Source: Paramyrothecium sp. XJ0827
Lineage: Eukaryota > Ascomycota > Sordariomycetes > Hypocreales > Stachybotryaceae
Length of the DNA stretch: 64,000 nucleotides
Direction of reading: 5' to 3'
Assembly (NCBI GenBank): GCA_020881915.1
Contig: JAJFPB010000003.1
Coordinates: 1,426,001-1,490,000 of the forward strand
Of this stretch, positions 21,593 to 32,116 are shown one piece after another; position 1 is the stretch's first letter; each line of letters starts with the position of its first letter. The translations under genes and the position numbers were made by a program. Under the pieces are notes generated by a model. That model worked only from the letters and a program-made list of their open reading frames with translations. It was not told where the DNA came from and made no database searches.

Positions 21593-23489
21593 ATGTCTCC
21601 CACAACTGAGAAGGCGCGGAATCTCGTCCACGGATCAGATTCGGTAACCGTCTCCAGCACTGGCAACAAGATCAGCAACGAGTCGCATCGCCTCAATGGC
21701 TATCATGAAGCAGACGAGAAAGCTCTGACTCAAAACGATGGCCCCAACGACTCGGGGACTGTTATGGATGACGATGACTACCCCAAGGGCTTCACGCTCG
21801 CGGCCATTATCCTCTCGCTCGTCATGAGTGTTTTCCTTTTGGCTCTAGATATGGTGAGTGTCCCCGGACCAACAACCAGACTTGAAAGAGCCGTACTGAT
21901 ACCAATGCGCCTGCAAGACCATCGTGGCGACCGCCATTCCAAAAATCACAGAAGAGTTCAAAGGGCTGGACCAGGTCGGCTGGTACGGTGCTGCTTTCTT
22001 CATGACCGTCGGTGCCTCCCAGTCATCTTGTAAGTCTCTAAAAATGCCTCCTGCGCAGGAGCCTCACTGCTGATCCAGTCCGTCAGGGGGGAAAATGTTC
22101 AAGTACTTCAACCTGAAGTGGACTTTTCTCTCGGCCGTCTTGATCATGGAGGTCGGATCAGTAATTTGCGGGGCTGCTCCTTCATCTGAAGCCCTCATTG
22201 TCGGCCGGGCAATCACAGGCATTGGCGCCGCCGGCATGGGGGCCGGCTCCTACACTATCATTGCCTTCTCCGCCCCTCCGAAGAAGCGCCCCGCGTACAC
22301 CGGCGTCCTCGGCGCTTCCTACGGACTTGCGAGTGTCATCGGGCCCCTGCTGGGCGGCGCGTTCACTGACCATGTCAGCTGGAGGTGGTGCTTCTACATC
22401 AACCTGCCGATCGGTGGACTCGCCGCTGTTCTGATCTTCGTCTTCTTCAAGACGCCCAAGCTAGCGGTTCCCGAAGAAGCCCCCCTGCTGGAAAAGTTTC
22501 TGCAGACCGACCCTCTCGGTGTTGCTCTGATGATGGGTGGAACCACCTGCTTCATTCTGGCTCTGCAGTACGGCGGCATTAGCCACGTCTGGAACTCTGC
22601 CACCGTCATCGGCCTCCTCGTTGGTTTCGTGACCATCTTCATCGCCTGGGGTTTTCTGCAGTGGTTCCAGGGGGAGCGTGCCATGGTCCCGCCCCGTCTC
22701 ATCATGAAGCGTACCAACGCGCTCATGTGCACCGACGCCTTCTTGGTCGTTGGCAGCTACTTCACCGCCGTCTACTACATTCCCATATACTTTCAGTCAG
22801 TGTTTGGTGTGAGCCCGACTGACAGCGGCGTCCGCAATCTGCCTCTGATTCTTTCCGTCACATTTTCCACCATTGCCGGTGGTGTTGCCATCAGCGTTAC
22901 CGGCTACTATCAAGCTCTTCTCATTGGTGGTGCTGCAATCTCCTGTGTTGGATCCGGTCTCCTGTTCCTCCTAGATGTGGGCACTTCGACCGGTCAGTGG
23001 ATCGGATTTCAGATTGTCGCCGGCGTGGGTTTTGGCCTTGCCTTCCAGATTCCCATGATCGTCATCCAGGGCACTTCATCCGCGAAGGACCTTTCTTCAG
23101 TGACGGGTATGCAGATGTGTAAGTGTCTCCGAATTCCCCCAAAACCAAGTCTAGTGGCATTTGCTAATGATCTGCTCGTAGTCTTCCAAGGCCTTGGAGG
23201 TGCCTACCTGGTGTCCAGTGCCCAGGCCGCCTTCATGAATCAGATGGTCAACAGTGTCATTGAGAACGCCTCCAATATCAACCCCAGCGCCGTCATTTTG
23301 TCGGGAGCCACCGAAATTCGCCATACCTTTCCCGAAGAAGTGCAGCCCATCGTTATCGATGGTTACATGGACGGTCTAAAGGTAGTATTTGCTCTCTGTG
23401 TCACCTGCACCGGTCTTTCTACAATCTTCAGTCTGGCGACCCGGTGGCAGAAGCTCGACCAGAGCAAACTCAGTGGAGGTCTTGCTTAA
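21593..23489 (+). CDS. MFS efflux transporter, DHA2-like 14-helix family
   Basis: Four exons: 21593-21853, 21918-22029, 22087-23118 and 23182-23489 (introns 64, 57 and 63 bp), 570 residues. After about 65 hydrophilic residues come the first helix ([18 protein letters not shown]), the [10 protein letters not shown] segment and [16 protein letters not shown]. Motif C ([20 protein letters not shown]) is typical of drug:H+ antiporters, and the number of hydrophobic segments fits 14 helices. Close relatives in fungi export toxins, drugs or secondary metabolites. No biosynthetic gene lies next to it, so a general plasma-membrane exporter is the safest reading. Confidence 0.9.
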
Positions 23490-24388
23490 GTTGGCAAAAC
23501 TCCATGATACACTAAATCATGAGAACAAGGAGACAGCTCAGCATGAATGCGTTGGCGGCAATATCGGCTTTGCATCCTATTTTGCAGTTTCGGTTGTGGG
23601 TGAAAGGCCCAGTAATTACGACCAGCGTCTGAGAGAAGTTCAGTTTTCGATATTATAATGCTTCTTTGTTAAGGTATATAGAGATAGATCATGTTAGATA
23701 GTGCTATATGTGTCATGCGTTTACAATAATCACTTTCATTTAAGTTAATATTGGGGCGGTATTGCCAGTTTAACGTTAGTAGTTGCCTGCCTCTCACCAT
23801 TTCACAACGTCTACCCACAATGTCGATCAACATATGCAAGGCCCATAAGTATTCCAGGGGAACACAAGGACAATGGAATAGATAATAAGAATCAGAGGAT
23901 CAAGCGTGTCATGTGTGGATAAAGGCCGTCGGCACACCACCGGAGCATTATAGAATGTGCTGCAGTCGTTAACCGCCGTATGATTCCGTGGGAGGATGAA
24001 CATCGTGCACAGAACGTCTCTTCGCCCACAGTGAAGCTGATAAAAATCCCAGAAATAAAAATGCCACAGTCACAATGATTATTCCATTATGGTGACCCAG
24101 AAATTCATGAGAAATGAAGCCCCCATCTACATGGCAAAAATCAAGGAGCATCAGTGCTGTAACCTGAGGGAGTTGTCCGCTGTACTTGGGCTTACTCAGC
24201 GAACCACGGCACTTTGTAGGAGTCTCTCACCTTCTCGTTTCCCACCTCGGCCTCAAATCTCCGCAGCAGAAACCAGCACGAGAAATTTCGTCTCCGGCCA
24301 TTGGGACCCGAACAATGGCTAAAACGGCCCTGGTCCCTCCCCTGAACGCTCCTCGACAACCTCAGCTGCCCAAACTCCCACTCCGGCA
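23490..24388. other. Intergenic, nothing seen
   Basis: About 0.9 kb containing the MFS 3' flank and the pantothenate synthetase promoter. Its right end turns C-rich, as in the coding sequence that follows. Confidence 0.5.
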
Positions 24389-25540
24389 ATGGCCTCCCCC
24401 GCCGCCCTCGCCCTCGCCCGCGCTCTCCGGCCCGCCGCCGCCCGCCCACGTGCTGCTGCTGCTGCTCCCTGCCGGCCCTTCCTGCGAACTCTCCGAACGA
24501 TGGCCGAGACGGTGCCCTCGACGCCCATCAAGGTCCTGCGGACCGTCGACGCCGTGCGCAGGTGGAGGAAGCCCCAGACGGTCAACTACCGCACCGTCGG
24601 CCTCGTGCCGACCATGGGCGCGCTGCACGAGGGCCACCTCTCGCTGATCCGCACGGCCGCCCGCGAGAACCACCACGTCGTCGTCAGCATCTACGTCAAC
24701 CCGGCCCAGTTCGGCGCGAGCGAGGACTTCGGCACCTACCCCGTCACCTGGGACGCCGACACCGCGATGCTGGCCAAGCTGGACCGCGAGCTGGCCGGTG
24801 ACGGGGACAACCTGGGCCGCATCTCCGCCGTCTTCGCCCCGACCACGCCCGAGATGTACCCTTCTGGCTTCCCCGGCCAGGAGATCAACAGCAAGGGGAC
24901 GTTCGTGACCGTCACCCCGGTCGGGGAGGTCCTCGAGGGCACGAGCCGGCCCACCTTCTTCCGCGGCGTCGCGACCGTCTGCATGAAGCTCTTCAACATC
25001 GTCCAGCCGGAGCGCGTCTACTTCGGCCAGAAGGACGTGCAGCAGACCGTCGTCATCCGCCGCATGGTCCGGGACCTCATGCTGCCCACCGACGTCGTCG
25101 TCGGCCCCACCCGCCGCGACGACGACGGCGTCGCCCTCAGCTCGCGCAACGTCTACCTCGGCCCGCGCAGGCGCGGCGTCGCCACCGTCCTGTACAGCGC
25201 CCTGCGCACCGTCGAGGCCCTCTACAACGTCGGCATGCTCGACCGCGCCGCGCTGCTCGAGGCCGCCTACGAGGTCTGCGCCGCCGTGCAGAAGGAGCAG
25301 CGCCTGCTCATGCCCGACCAGCGCGCCATGTTCGAGGTCGACTACATCTCGCTGGCGGACCCGGATTCCATGCAGGAGGTGGCTACCATCGACCCGGCCA
25401 AGGGAGCTGTGCTGAGCGGCGCGATCAAGATGCTACCCCTGGAACAGGTCAAGGAGGGCGAGGACGTAGGGCAAAGCGGTGGGCCGGCTGTGAGATTAAT
25501 AGACAATATCATCCTGAAGCCAAGGGAAAATGTATTATAG
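24389..25540 (+). CDS. PAN6: Pantoate--beta-alanine ligase (pantothenate synthetase)
   Basis: Single exon, 383 residues. It joins pantoate and beta-alanine with ATP in the last step of vitamin B5 synthesis, feeding coenzyme A. Family motifs are PTMGALHEGHLSLI (the ATP-binding HxGH-type signature), YVNPAQF, ERVYFGQKDVQQ and GVALSSRN. About 38 residues rich in Ala, Arg and Pro precede the conserved start and contain no acidic residue, which resembles a mitochondrial presequence; a second Met at residue 38 (MAETVPS) could give a cytosolic form. The 5' half is unusually GC-rich with strong third-position C bias. Confidence 0.93.
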   Translation: MASPAALALARALRPAAARPRAAAAAPCRPFLRTLRTMAETVPSTPIKVLRTVDAVRRWRKPQTVNYRTVGLVPTMGALHEGHLSLIRTAARENHHVVVSIYVNPAQFGASEDFGTYPVTWDADTAMLAKLDRELAGDGDNLGRISAVFAPTTPEMYPSGFPGQEINSKGTFVTVTPVGEVLEGTSRPTFFRGVATVCMKLFNIVQPERVYFGQKDVQQTVVIRRMVRDLMLPTDVVVGPTRRDDDGVALSSRNVYLGPRRRGVATVLYSALRTVEALYNVGMLDRAALLEAAYEVCAAVQKEQRLLMPDQRAMFEVDYISLADPDSMQEVATIDPAKGAVLSGAIKMLPLEQVKEGEDVGQSGGPAVRLIDNIILKPRENVL

Positions 25541-25702
25541 ATAATGGGCATTGAGCTGGCAAGTAGCATATACTGTAGATACCCGAGAGCGGACTGAGAT
25601 GAATATAGAATCGTGGCTTGGAATTTTCGTAGCTACTCATGCATATTCGTGTATTTGGGGTATGTGCAACGGCTCAATATGAACTTACATGCTGTGTCAA
25701 AT

Positions 25703-28474
25703 CTACAAATGCGCTCTGCCTTCCAATTTACGCCTCCTTCTAACGTCTTTCACTGTCTTTTGCAGGATCGCTTTCTCCTCACTGCTCAACCGACTCGGCA
25801 CCTTCTCTTTCCCAGTCTTTGCCGCTTCCTCGGCCTCTTCGAAGAGCTTGCGACCAAGCTGATCCGTCAACCGCAGCACGCGGGAGCTGACCGTAGCGCC
25901 GTCGCGGCGATTCTTGCCCTCGCGCCGGCACTTTGCGATTTGCTCCGTAAAGTCCCACAGCTTGCCCTGGGCCAGGAGGTCGCCGGTCTGTGGATCGCGC
26001 GGCGGGCGCCAGCCAGCGTCCAGTTGGATGCGGAGAGGGATCTTGGGATCCTTGGACTTGACGACGTGGACCATTTGGTCCTCGGCGAAGCGTGTATACG
26101 AGTTTTTGAGCGTCTCCTTGTTCACGGCTTCGAAATAGGAAAGATCGCCCTGATGGTAAAGTGTTTTCCCAAGCTGATCATGAATGGTTAGTGGCAGTCA
26201 ATGTGGGAAAGGAAGCACGCTTACCAGTTGTGCAGTGTTGTGCGCCTTTGTCTGTTCGATCCATATATCGCCATCCTGGTCCGCAGCTGGCGTCAAGCCC
26301 ATGAGAGACACAGCAGCGAGCCAGCTGGATTCAATGAACGGCCAGATCAGGAAACAGTAGAAATCGTAGTTCTCTCGGCCGGCTTTACGCTCCTCGTCCG
26401 ACAGGCCAACCGTGACAATCTTCCCGTCAGAGTCTCGATCTAGGCGCACGACGTTATCAGCCTCCAGACCACGAAGAGTCTTGTCCAGGTTGACGGTCAG
26501 TCCCGCGCCGGCGAAAATAAACTCTCCGCGGAAGAGGGACGAGAGGAACAGGACTTGATCCCGAAGTTCATCGTAGGCAATATCTTGCATGGTTGGCCCG
26601 CCACCGAGCTTCACACGTGTGTACATGGCAGCGCTCACCAAGGCCTCATAGATGAAGAGGTGAATCGTCATGTTGCGGTAGAAGGAGAGTTGGAAGCGGT
26701 CCACGGCATAGTATGTTGGTTCTGCCAAACCATTGACGACACCGACGAGTTCCTTACCCAAGACATCCAGACCGCGGTCGATGATCTCAGACAGCGGCGC
26801 ATTTCCAAAATGGGCGACTCGACCACCTTTGGCGCGGACTCGCGTAGTAAGCCAGTCAACCCGTCGAGTGAGCTCAGCCTTGCCGACACCGCGGCCTCGT
26901 AAAGTCAGGAGCACGGTGCCGATCAGCGCTGTGGGCATGACAACTGACACAGCATTGATATCCCCTAGAACCTTGTAGCCCAGAGTGCGGAGGATCTTCT
27001 CGCGAACCGCCCTCACTTCAGGGTTGGTGTGATCTGTGTGAAGGCCAGGGGGGACTTGAGGTAGCTTTGATAATTGTTGGTCGATGAACTTTCTCATGCT
27101 CCATGGCTCATTGAAGCGGACGTCTACTCTCCCGAGGCGCAGAGATAGGACCGAGGAACCACCCGAGAGGAAGTCTGCCAAGTTCTCCTTTTTCTTGGGC
27201 ATGCCAAGTAACTCCGTTACATATCCTTCGGTTTCGATGACCTTGTCATATTGGGCGCTGACGGGACATATAATGGTGTCCTCCACGCGTCCCGAGAGGA
27301 TGCTATCGAGTACAAAGCTCAGAATGCCCAACTTCGGCGGCAAAAGCTTACCGGTCCTCGACCGGCCGCCCTCAATGAAGCATTCAAAGTTGTAACCGCC
27401 CTGAAGAAGCGAGTCCACGTAGGATTGGACCAGAGTGGTGTACAATGCGTCGTCCCCAAACGATCTCCGAATCCACATGGCGCCAGCGTGTTGTAAGAAA
27501 CTGCCAACCACGGGAAAGTTGAGATTGTCGCCCGCTACAACAACCGGCAAGGTCAAGCCCAACCTATAACAGATCAATTGCAGCGACACATAGTCAACAT
27601 GGGACCGGTGACTAGGCAAGAAAATAATGCTCTGCTTCTTCTTGGCGGCGTAGTCGGCTACCCGTCTTAAACGTAGCACCTCCTCGCTGGAAACATGGAT
27701 GCCTTGGTGGTAAGCCCTAGTCAGAAGCTGCGTGCACAAGTAGTAGGCGCCCCGAATAAATGTTTTGCTCTCCATCTTGCAGATCATCTGGTCGGTTAAT
27801 TTCTCTGCCACCTCTTGCAGGCCGCTTTCCAGCGCGTTGCGGCGCTGTGCGATCTTGATTGCATAGTCCTTATCATCCTTGGGAAACAGGCCCTCACGCT
27901 CCTCGACGGCAAGGCGGTTCGCGGCCAATTCGACAATGCGTTTTTGGAGCAACGGGGTGGAGAGCACGGTCGAGATCATCTGTTCAGTGAAGCCCGGGTA
28001 GTAGACCGGCTGGCCAATGATCCGATCGTATGCACGCCATCCTTGACCCGAAACGTAGAGAGAGACCTCGCGAAGAAACCTACAGTCCGTCGAGTCAGTA
28101 CCTAGCAGCACACCCACCGTATTTTAAAAGGAATAAAATACTAATATCACCGTTTTGATCGCTAAATAGACTAACCATAATCCTAACCAGTGATCAAAAC
28201 GGCGACATTAGTATTTTGTCCCTGACGAGACACCTGGGGCTGGGCTCGTAGGTAACTATGTGCGCGTCACAAAGCAGCGAGTTGGGGATTCATACTGCAG
28301 GGGCTCGGAGCGAAACGAGGCAAACTGGTTCATCAACGCTTCTTCTCGGCCATCCTTAATGACACCATCGGGCCCTAGGTAGCCACTGGGTTGTAAGGTG
28401 ATCGAGTCGCCGAGAATCTGGAGATCGGGAGCCGAGTTGCCGGCCGGGTCGACCGTATCGTCTTTGTCCGCCAT
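25703..28474 (-). CDS. PlsB-type glycerol-3-phosphate/DHAP acyltransferase
   Basis: Three exons: 28474-28296, 28079-26225 and 26173-25703, 834 residues. The first intron (216 bp) is far longer than its neighbours and carries an inverted-repeat element; the second is 51 bp. The acyltransferase motifs appear in order: HRSHVDY (His217...Asp222, HX4D catalytic pair), FIEGGRSRTGK at about 294 and CPVSAQYDKVIE. These belong to the PlsB/GPAM/GNPAT family rather than the yeast Gat1/Gat2 type. It should acylate glycerol-3-phosphate or dihydroxyacetone phosphate at the first step of glycerolipid or ether-lipid synthesis. The C-terminal exon has a basic, helical tail. The start at 28474 gives an acidic N-terminus. 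Confidence 0.87.
28129..28223. repeat. Inverted-repeat (MITE-like) element inside acyltransferase intron 1
   Basis: Two 32-bp arms, 28129-28160 and 28192-28223, match at 28 of 32 positions when one is reversed, around a 31-bp loop. At all four differences the left arm has A or T where the right arm has G or C, as deamination or RIP would leave. The whole element lies inside the 216-bp first intron. I see no clear target duplication. Confidence 0.75.
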
Positions 28475-28913
28475 TGTCGCGTCCTCGTCTGTTTTACTTA
28501 AGCTAGCGGCTGGTGATGCGGTCTCTAGCTTGGCAAGTCGTTCTTGAGTGAGATGTGATATCGAGACATGGCAGCTCAGCGCCTGTGATCGGAACTCGGC
28601 GGATGCGCGAGGGTGGTCGATGGGGGTAAGAGACCGCGGCTAGGAGGTGGTGTCTGGGTGCATAATGATGTCGGTTGGAGGCGGTACCGGAACAAGCGAG
28701 CGAACATTGTGGGGGAATTGAGCCGAACGGCATGTGAACGGGGCTCCCCAGGTTTTTTTTTTGCTTTAGCGGCACCACCCTTGTGCCAACGTGCCAAGCC
28801 AGCCTTGGCCCAATCTACAGAATATTTTCTGGACCACAGCTTTTGCACGCTGCAACACCATCCAAATCCAACGCGTCGAACGACCAAAGGGTCGCAGCAA
28901 GCCAGACTGCACG

Positions 28914-29609
28914 ATGGCGACCGCAGAACAACAGCCAACCAGAGACCTTCTGGCCAGAGCGCACTCTCCTGACAGCGCCAACCGCATCTACTCCGAGAAA
29001 ATCCAGTACCGCACACTTCATCTGAGGCCGACCTCTCCTCCACCAGCAACACTCAATGCCCGCGCCGCCCGCCAGCGCCAGCGCCTGCAGGAAAAGGCCA
29101 AGCAAAAAGTCCGTCCGAAGCCCCTCTCGTCCCGCCAACGAAAGCAGCTGGGCCTGCACGACATCCCTCGAGACGGCCAGAAGTATGCCATCTACGAGCC
29201 TCTGAACAAGCTATGGCTGGGCTACGTGCGCGAGGTCCTCGGCAGCGACGTGCACAATGGCGGGCCCGGCGCAGCTGCTAAGCTAGCCAGTGCCGAGTTC
29301 CACGGTGCTGAGGTCGAGGTTTCGAGGAGTCGGTGTTCTGGGAGGGTGGGCATCAAGGGTATCGTGGTGCGCGACCGCAAGTTTGTGTTTGAGGTCATAA
29401 CGAGAAAGCGAGGCTTCAAGGTGGTTCCAAAGGAGGGCACAACCTTTCGTGTCGAGGTACCCCTTCCGCCAGCCGATACTGAAGCTGGTGCTGGCGTCGA
29501 AGCGTCGGAGCAAAAGTTTGTGTTTGAGATTCTGGGAGATCAACTCATGCTGCGTTCTGCAGATCGAGCAAACAGAAAGTTCAAAGCGCATTTCTTGAAG
29601 AATGTTTGA
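28914..29609 (+). CDS. POP4: RNase P/MRP subunit POP4 (p29 family)
   Basis: Single exon, 231 residues. It resembles Pop4/Rpp29, a protein subunit shared by RNase P (tRNA 5' processing) and RNase MRP (rRNA processing), acting in the nucleus and nucleolus. The N-terminal half is basic (ARAARQRQRLQEKAKQKVR...SRQRKQLG). The C-terminal half carries the Sm-like barrel: YAIYEPLNKLWLGYVREVL, GAEVEVSRSRCSGRVGIKGI and FEVITRKRGFKVVPKEGTTF. The ATG at 28914 was chosen because it gives MATAEQQ; an upstream in-frame ATG in the leader would add 41 unconserved residues. The gene is divergent from the acyltransferase with about 440 bp between starts. Confidence 0.9.
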   Translation: MATAEQQPTRDLLARAHSPDSANRIYSEKIQYRTLHLRPTSPPPATLNARAARQRQRLQEKAKQKVRPKPLSSRQRKQLGLHDIPRDGQKYAIYEPLNKLWLGYVREVLGSDVHNGGPGAAAKLASAEFHGAEVEVSRSRCSGRVGIKGIVVRDRKFVFEVITRKRGFKVVPKEGTTFRVEVPLPPADTEAGAGVEASEQKFVFEILGDQLMLRSADRANRKFKAHFLKNV

Positions 29610-30023
29610 AAGCACCATCCGCGAAGTTGCTTGTTCCGTCAGTCTGGGCCTCCTTCCACTTGGTCGGGATTCCAGGTAACCTTTCTGGCCGCAAGCTCCG
29701 ACAAGATACACTTGCTGGTTGAAGATGGCAGGCACGGCATGAGATTCTGACCTTGGTTGTGTTGGCGGTGGGCCACTCACCTTCACCCAATAAGTGCCTA
29801 CTCTGGCTCTTCATCTCTGACCCGCCAGCGTCGGTATTTCCGTCTACACCTAGGGGCTCTCCACGATATAATAGCTTGTTCTTTTAAGGCTGCATTTCCC
29901 TCGGCATCATTCACAGCAGTCTCTTGATACATCAAGGAGCATCTCTTCCTACCCGCCAAGCAGCCATCCCAATTTAGCACATCGACATATCTTCCACCCG
30001 AACAAGGACGGTGTGAGCACACG

Positions 30024-30681
30024 ATGGCATCTTTACTTCGAGTCGGCTCGCCTGATCAGACCATTTACGGCACGTTCGTGTGCTGGCTCAGTGTAGCCAG
30101 CAACACTGGACTCATTGCCATGGCTCGTCCCTGCGGCCCGATCGCGAGAGCCATTATTGCTAGTAATTGCATCTGGGTATGCGGCACAATCTACTCAGAC
30201 GATTGAACCCTTGAACCTAGAGCTCACCTACCATGTTAGACCGCCGTCATAGCCACGCTTATGTGTATTTTCTATCGGCTGCTGCGAACACCACAACCTG
30301 CTGCGTCAGCCCTTTTGCTCACAGAAGTATTGACCTTGACCTGGCTTGTTGTTTTGTTCTTCAACGTCGTCGTCTTCGGCGCGTGCTACTTCCGATGCAG
30401 AAATGCTGAGGCCCAGCAATGGAACGAGGCATATTGCTGCATCTATCGCAACACTGCTTTCACAGGACGGTGCAGTTGGGTGTGCGCTATATGGCGCAAC
30501 TATGGGTTCTGGATCCTGGTGATAACGAATTCTTGGTCAGCCGTTTCCGCAAGGTATGACCTGCTGAAGCTCAAGTCCTCGCATTCCTTTACATTTCTAA
30601 TGTTCAACTAGTCTCCAGTGGAGGTTGTGTTCACTCCGACTCCTGCAGCGGATGAATCATGCCTCGAGGCAAAGAGATTAG
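30024..30681 (+). CDS. Small four-helix membrane protein, unknown
   Basis: Model of three exons, 30024-30176, 30240-30553 and 30612-30681 (introns 63 and 58 bp), 178 residues. Both junctions use GTATGN donors and TAG acceptors that keep frame. Four hydrophobic segments are visible: around GTFVCWLSVASNTGLIAMA, IIASNCIWTAVIATLMCIFY, ALLLTEVLTLTWLVVLFFNV and YGFWILVITNSW. Spacing and small size recall MARVEL-like fungal membrane proteins, but no diagnostic motif is present. The last exon is short and could be different. The family is not recognised. Confidence 0.5.
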
Positions 30682-32116
30682 AGGCACACTACGACATTGA
30701 TTGCGAATACAACCGAAGAATACTTTTAGGGGTGAATGGATGATGTCTTTCCCAGAGAAGTAGCCTGAGAAGCGTATGGAAGCAAGCGCATTTGGTTGGT
30801 CTGCAGCATAGAAACACGAGCTACTCCAGCGATTGACTTGGTCCTTCCCACCCCGATGATTGAGCCAGTGAATGAGAACGCCGGTAGGCCGTTAAGCAAT
30901 GAGTACCGTGGATGAAGTAACTAAAGGTCGGATCGGCTTTGAAAGACTGAATAAATAGGTGCGCTTGCCTGCGGTGCCTGCGATCTGCCTTGATCAAGCT
31001 ATTTACTAGTACACTTTACCCGATGATGGTTAATCATAGCTCAGACACGGCAGTGATTGGTTACTCTGCAATCAGTGTTGATCTTGAGCATGTCAAACGT
31101 AATGATAGCGTAAGGATAAGGAGCGACCAGAAAAGGTTCCGGTAGTCTGCATGCGGCGAAAGCATGACGAAAGTACGCAGGACCCCAAGTACCTACCCAA
31201 AGCGCCATATCACCCATTTGCCTGCACTCGCTGAGACATCGTTCTTTTGTGTCACGACTGTTGTCTCAAGTTGAATTCCTCTTATTTCTAGGGTGTGCTT
31301 GATGCAACATGGCCGAATTGTTCCATGCTGACCAGCGTGTTGCTATTCGGGTCGCGGGATGACTCAATTAATTGATGTCGTGCAGCAAGGTAAATAATGG
31401 AGCCTGTGCCTAACCGTACCTTGACTGGCATTGGTTCGAAGACAATGGCTCGGTTTCCAGAATGGCAACCTAGATGCAAGGCAAGCCCTAACGCGGTACC
31501 CTCTTTATGCACTCCCGCGGCCGCTGGCTTGAGGTATCATATTCACTACCTCTGTACCGGGCCCCATTTATAGGTACCTCCACAGCACTTGCTGTCCAGT
31601 GCCAGTGCTAGTGCCTACCTACGGGAACAAGCCCAGCCCCCCCACCGCCACGGGACACACCACGCTCCCGTTACTGGCAAAGCCCTACGTCAAGCGTTGA
31701 CGGGTAATGCTCGGGTGTCGCCGCTTGGGGTCTAGCTGCGTACCGACAGTTGCTGCACACCTGGGCCATCTGAACTCCAGTTTTCATCCCAAACCCAGAC
31801 CTTCTGGTTTTTTTTCGCCAGCACGACACAGCTCTACATTCCGTCACCTCGCGACTTCCTCACGCCCTGTACTGTAATCACTCGCAAGCGCATCGACCCG
31901 AGCCCTCGTGTCCTTGAACTGTTCCACTGCTCTGTTTGCAACATCCAGAGTCGGTTTCTGCTCTCTGTACATCGCCATTGGACACCTCGCTTCGCACTAG
32001 CCGGTGTCACTAAGCATTCATTCGCCTCCCCTACCTACCGAACCTCTTCACGTGAAGGAGATTTCACCCTCCTCGCGCACTTCCGATATAGCATCGCACT
32101 GAATTCTTATTTCAAT
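30682..32116. other. Intergenic and long leader of the GYF gene
   Basis: About 1.4 kb without a credible gene. From about 31790 the sequence becomes pyrimidine-rich, as in leaders of strongly expressed fungal genes. Confidence 0.5.

Noticed and set aside
21593..23489. Secondary-metabolite cluster around the MFS pump
   Set aside because: Neighbours are aldehyde dehydrogenase and pantothenate synthetase; no synthase, cyclase or tailoring set is near.
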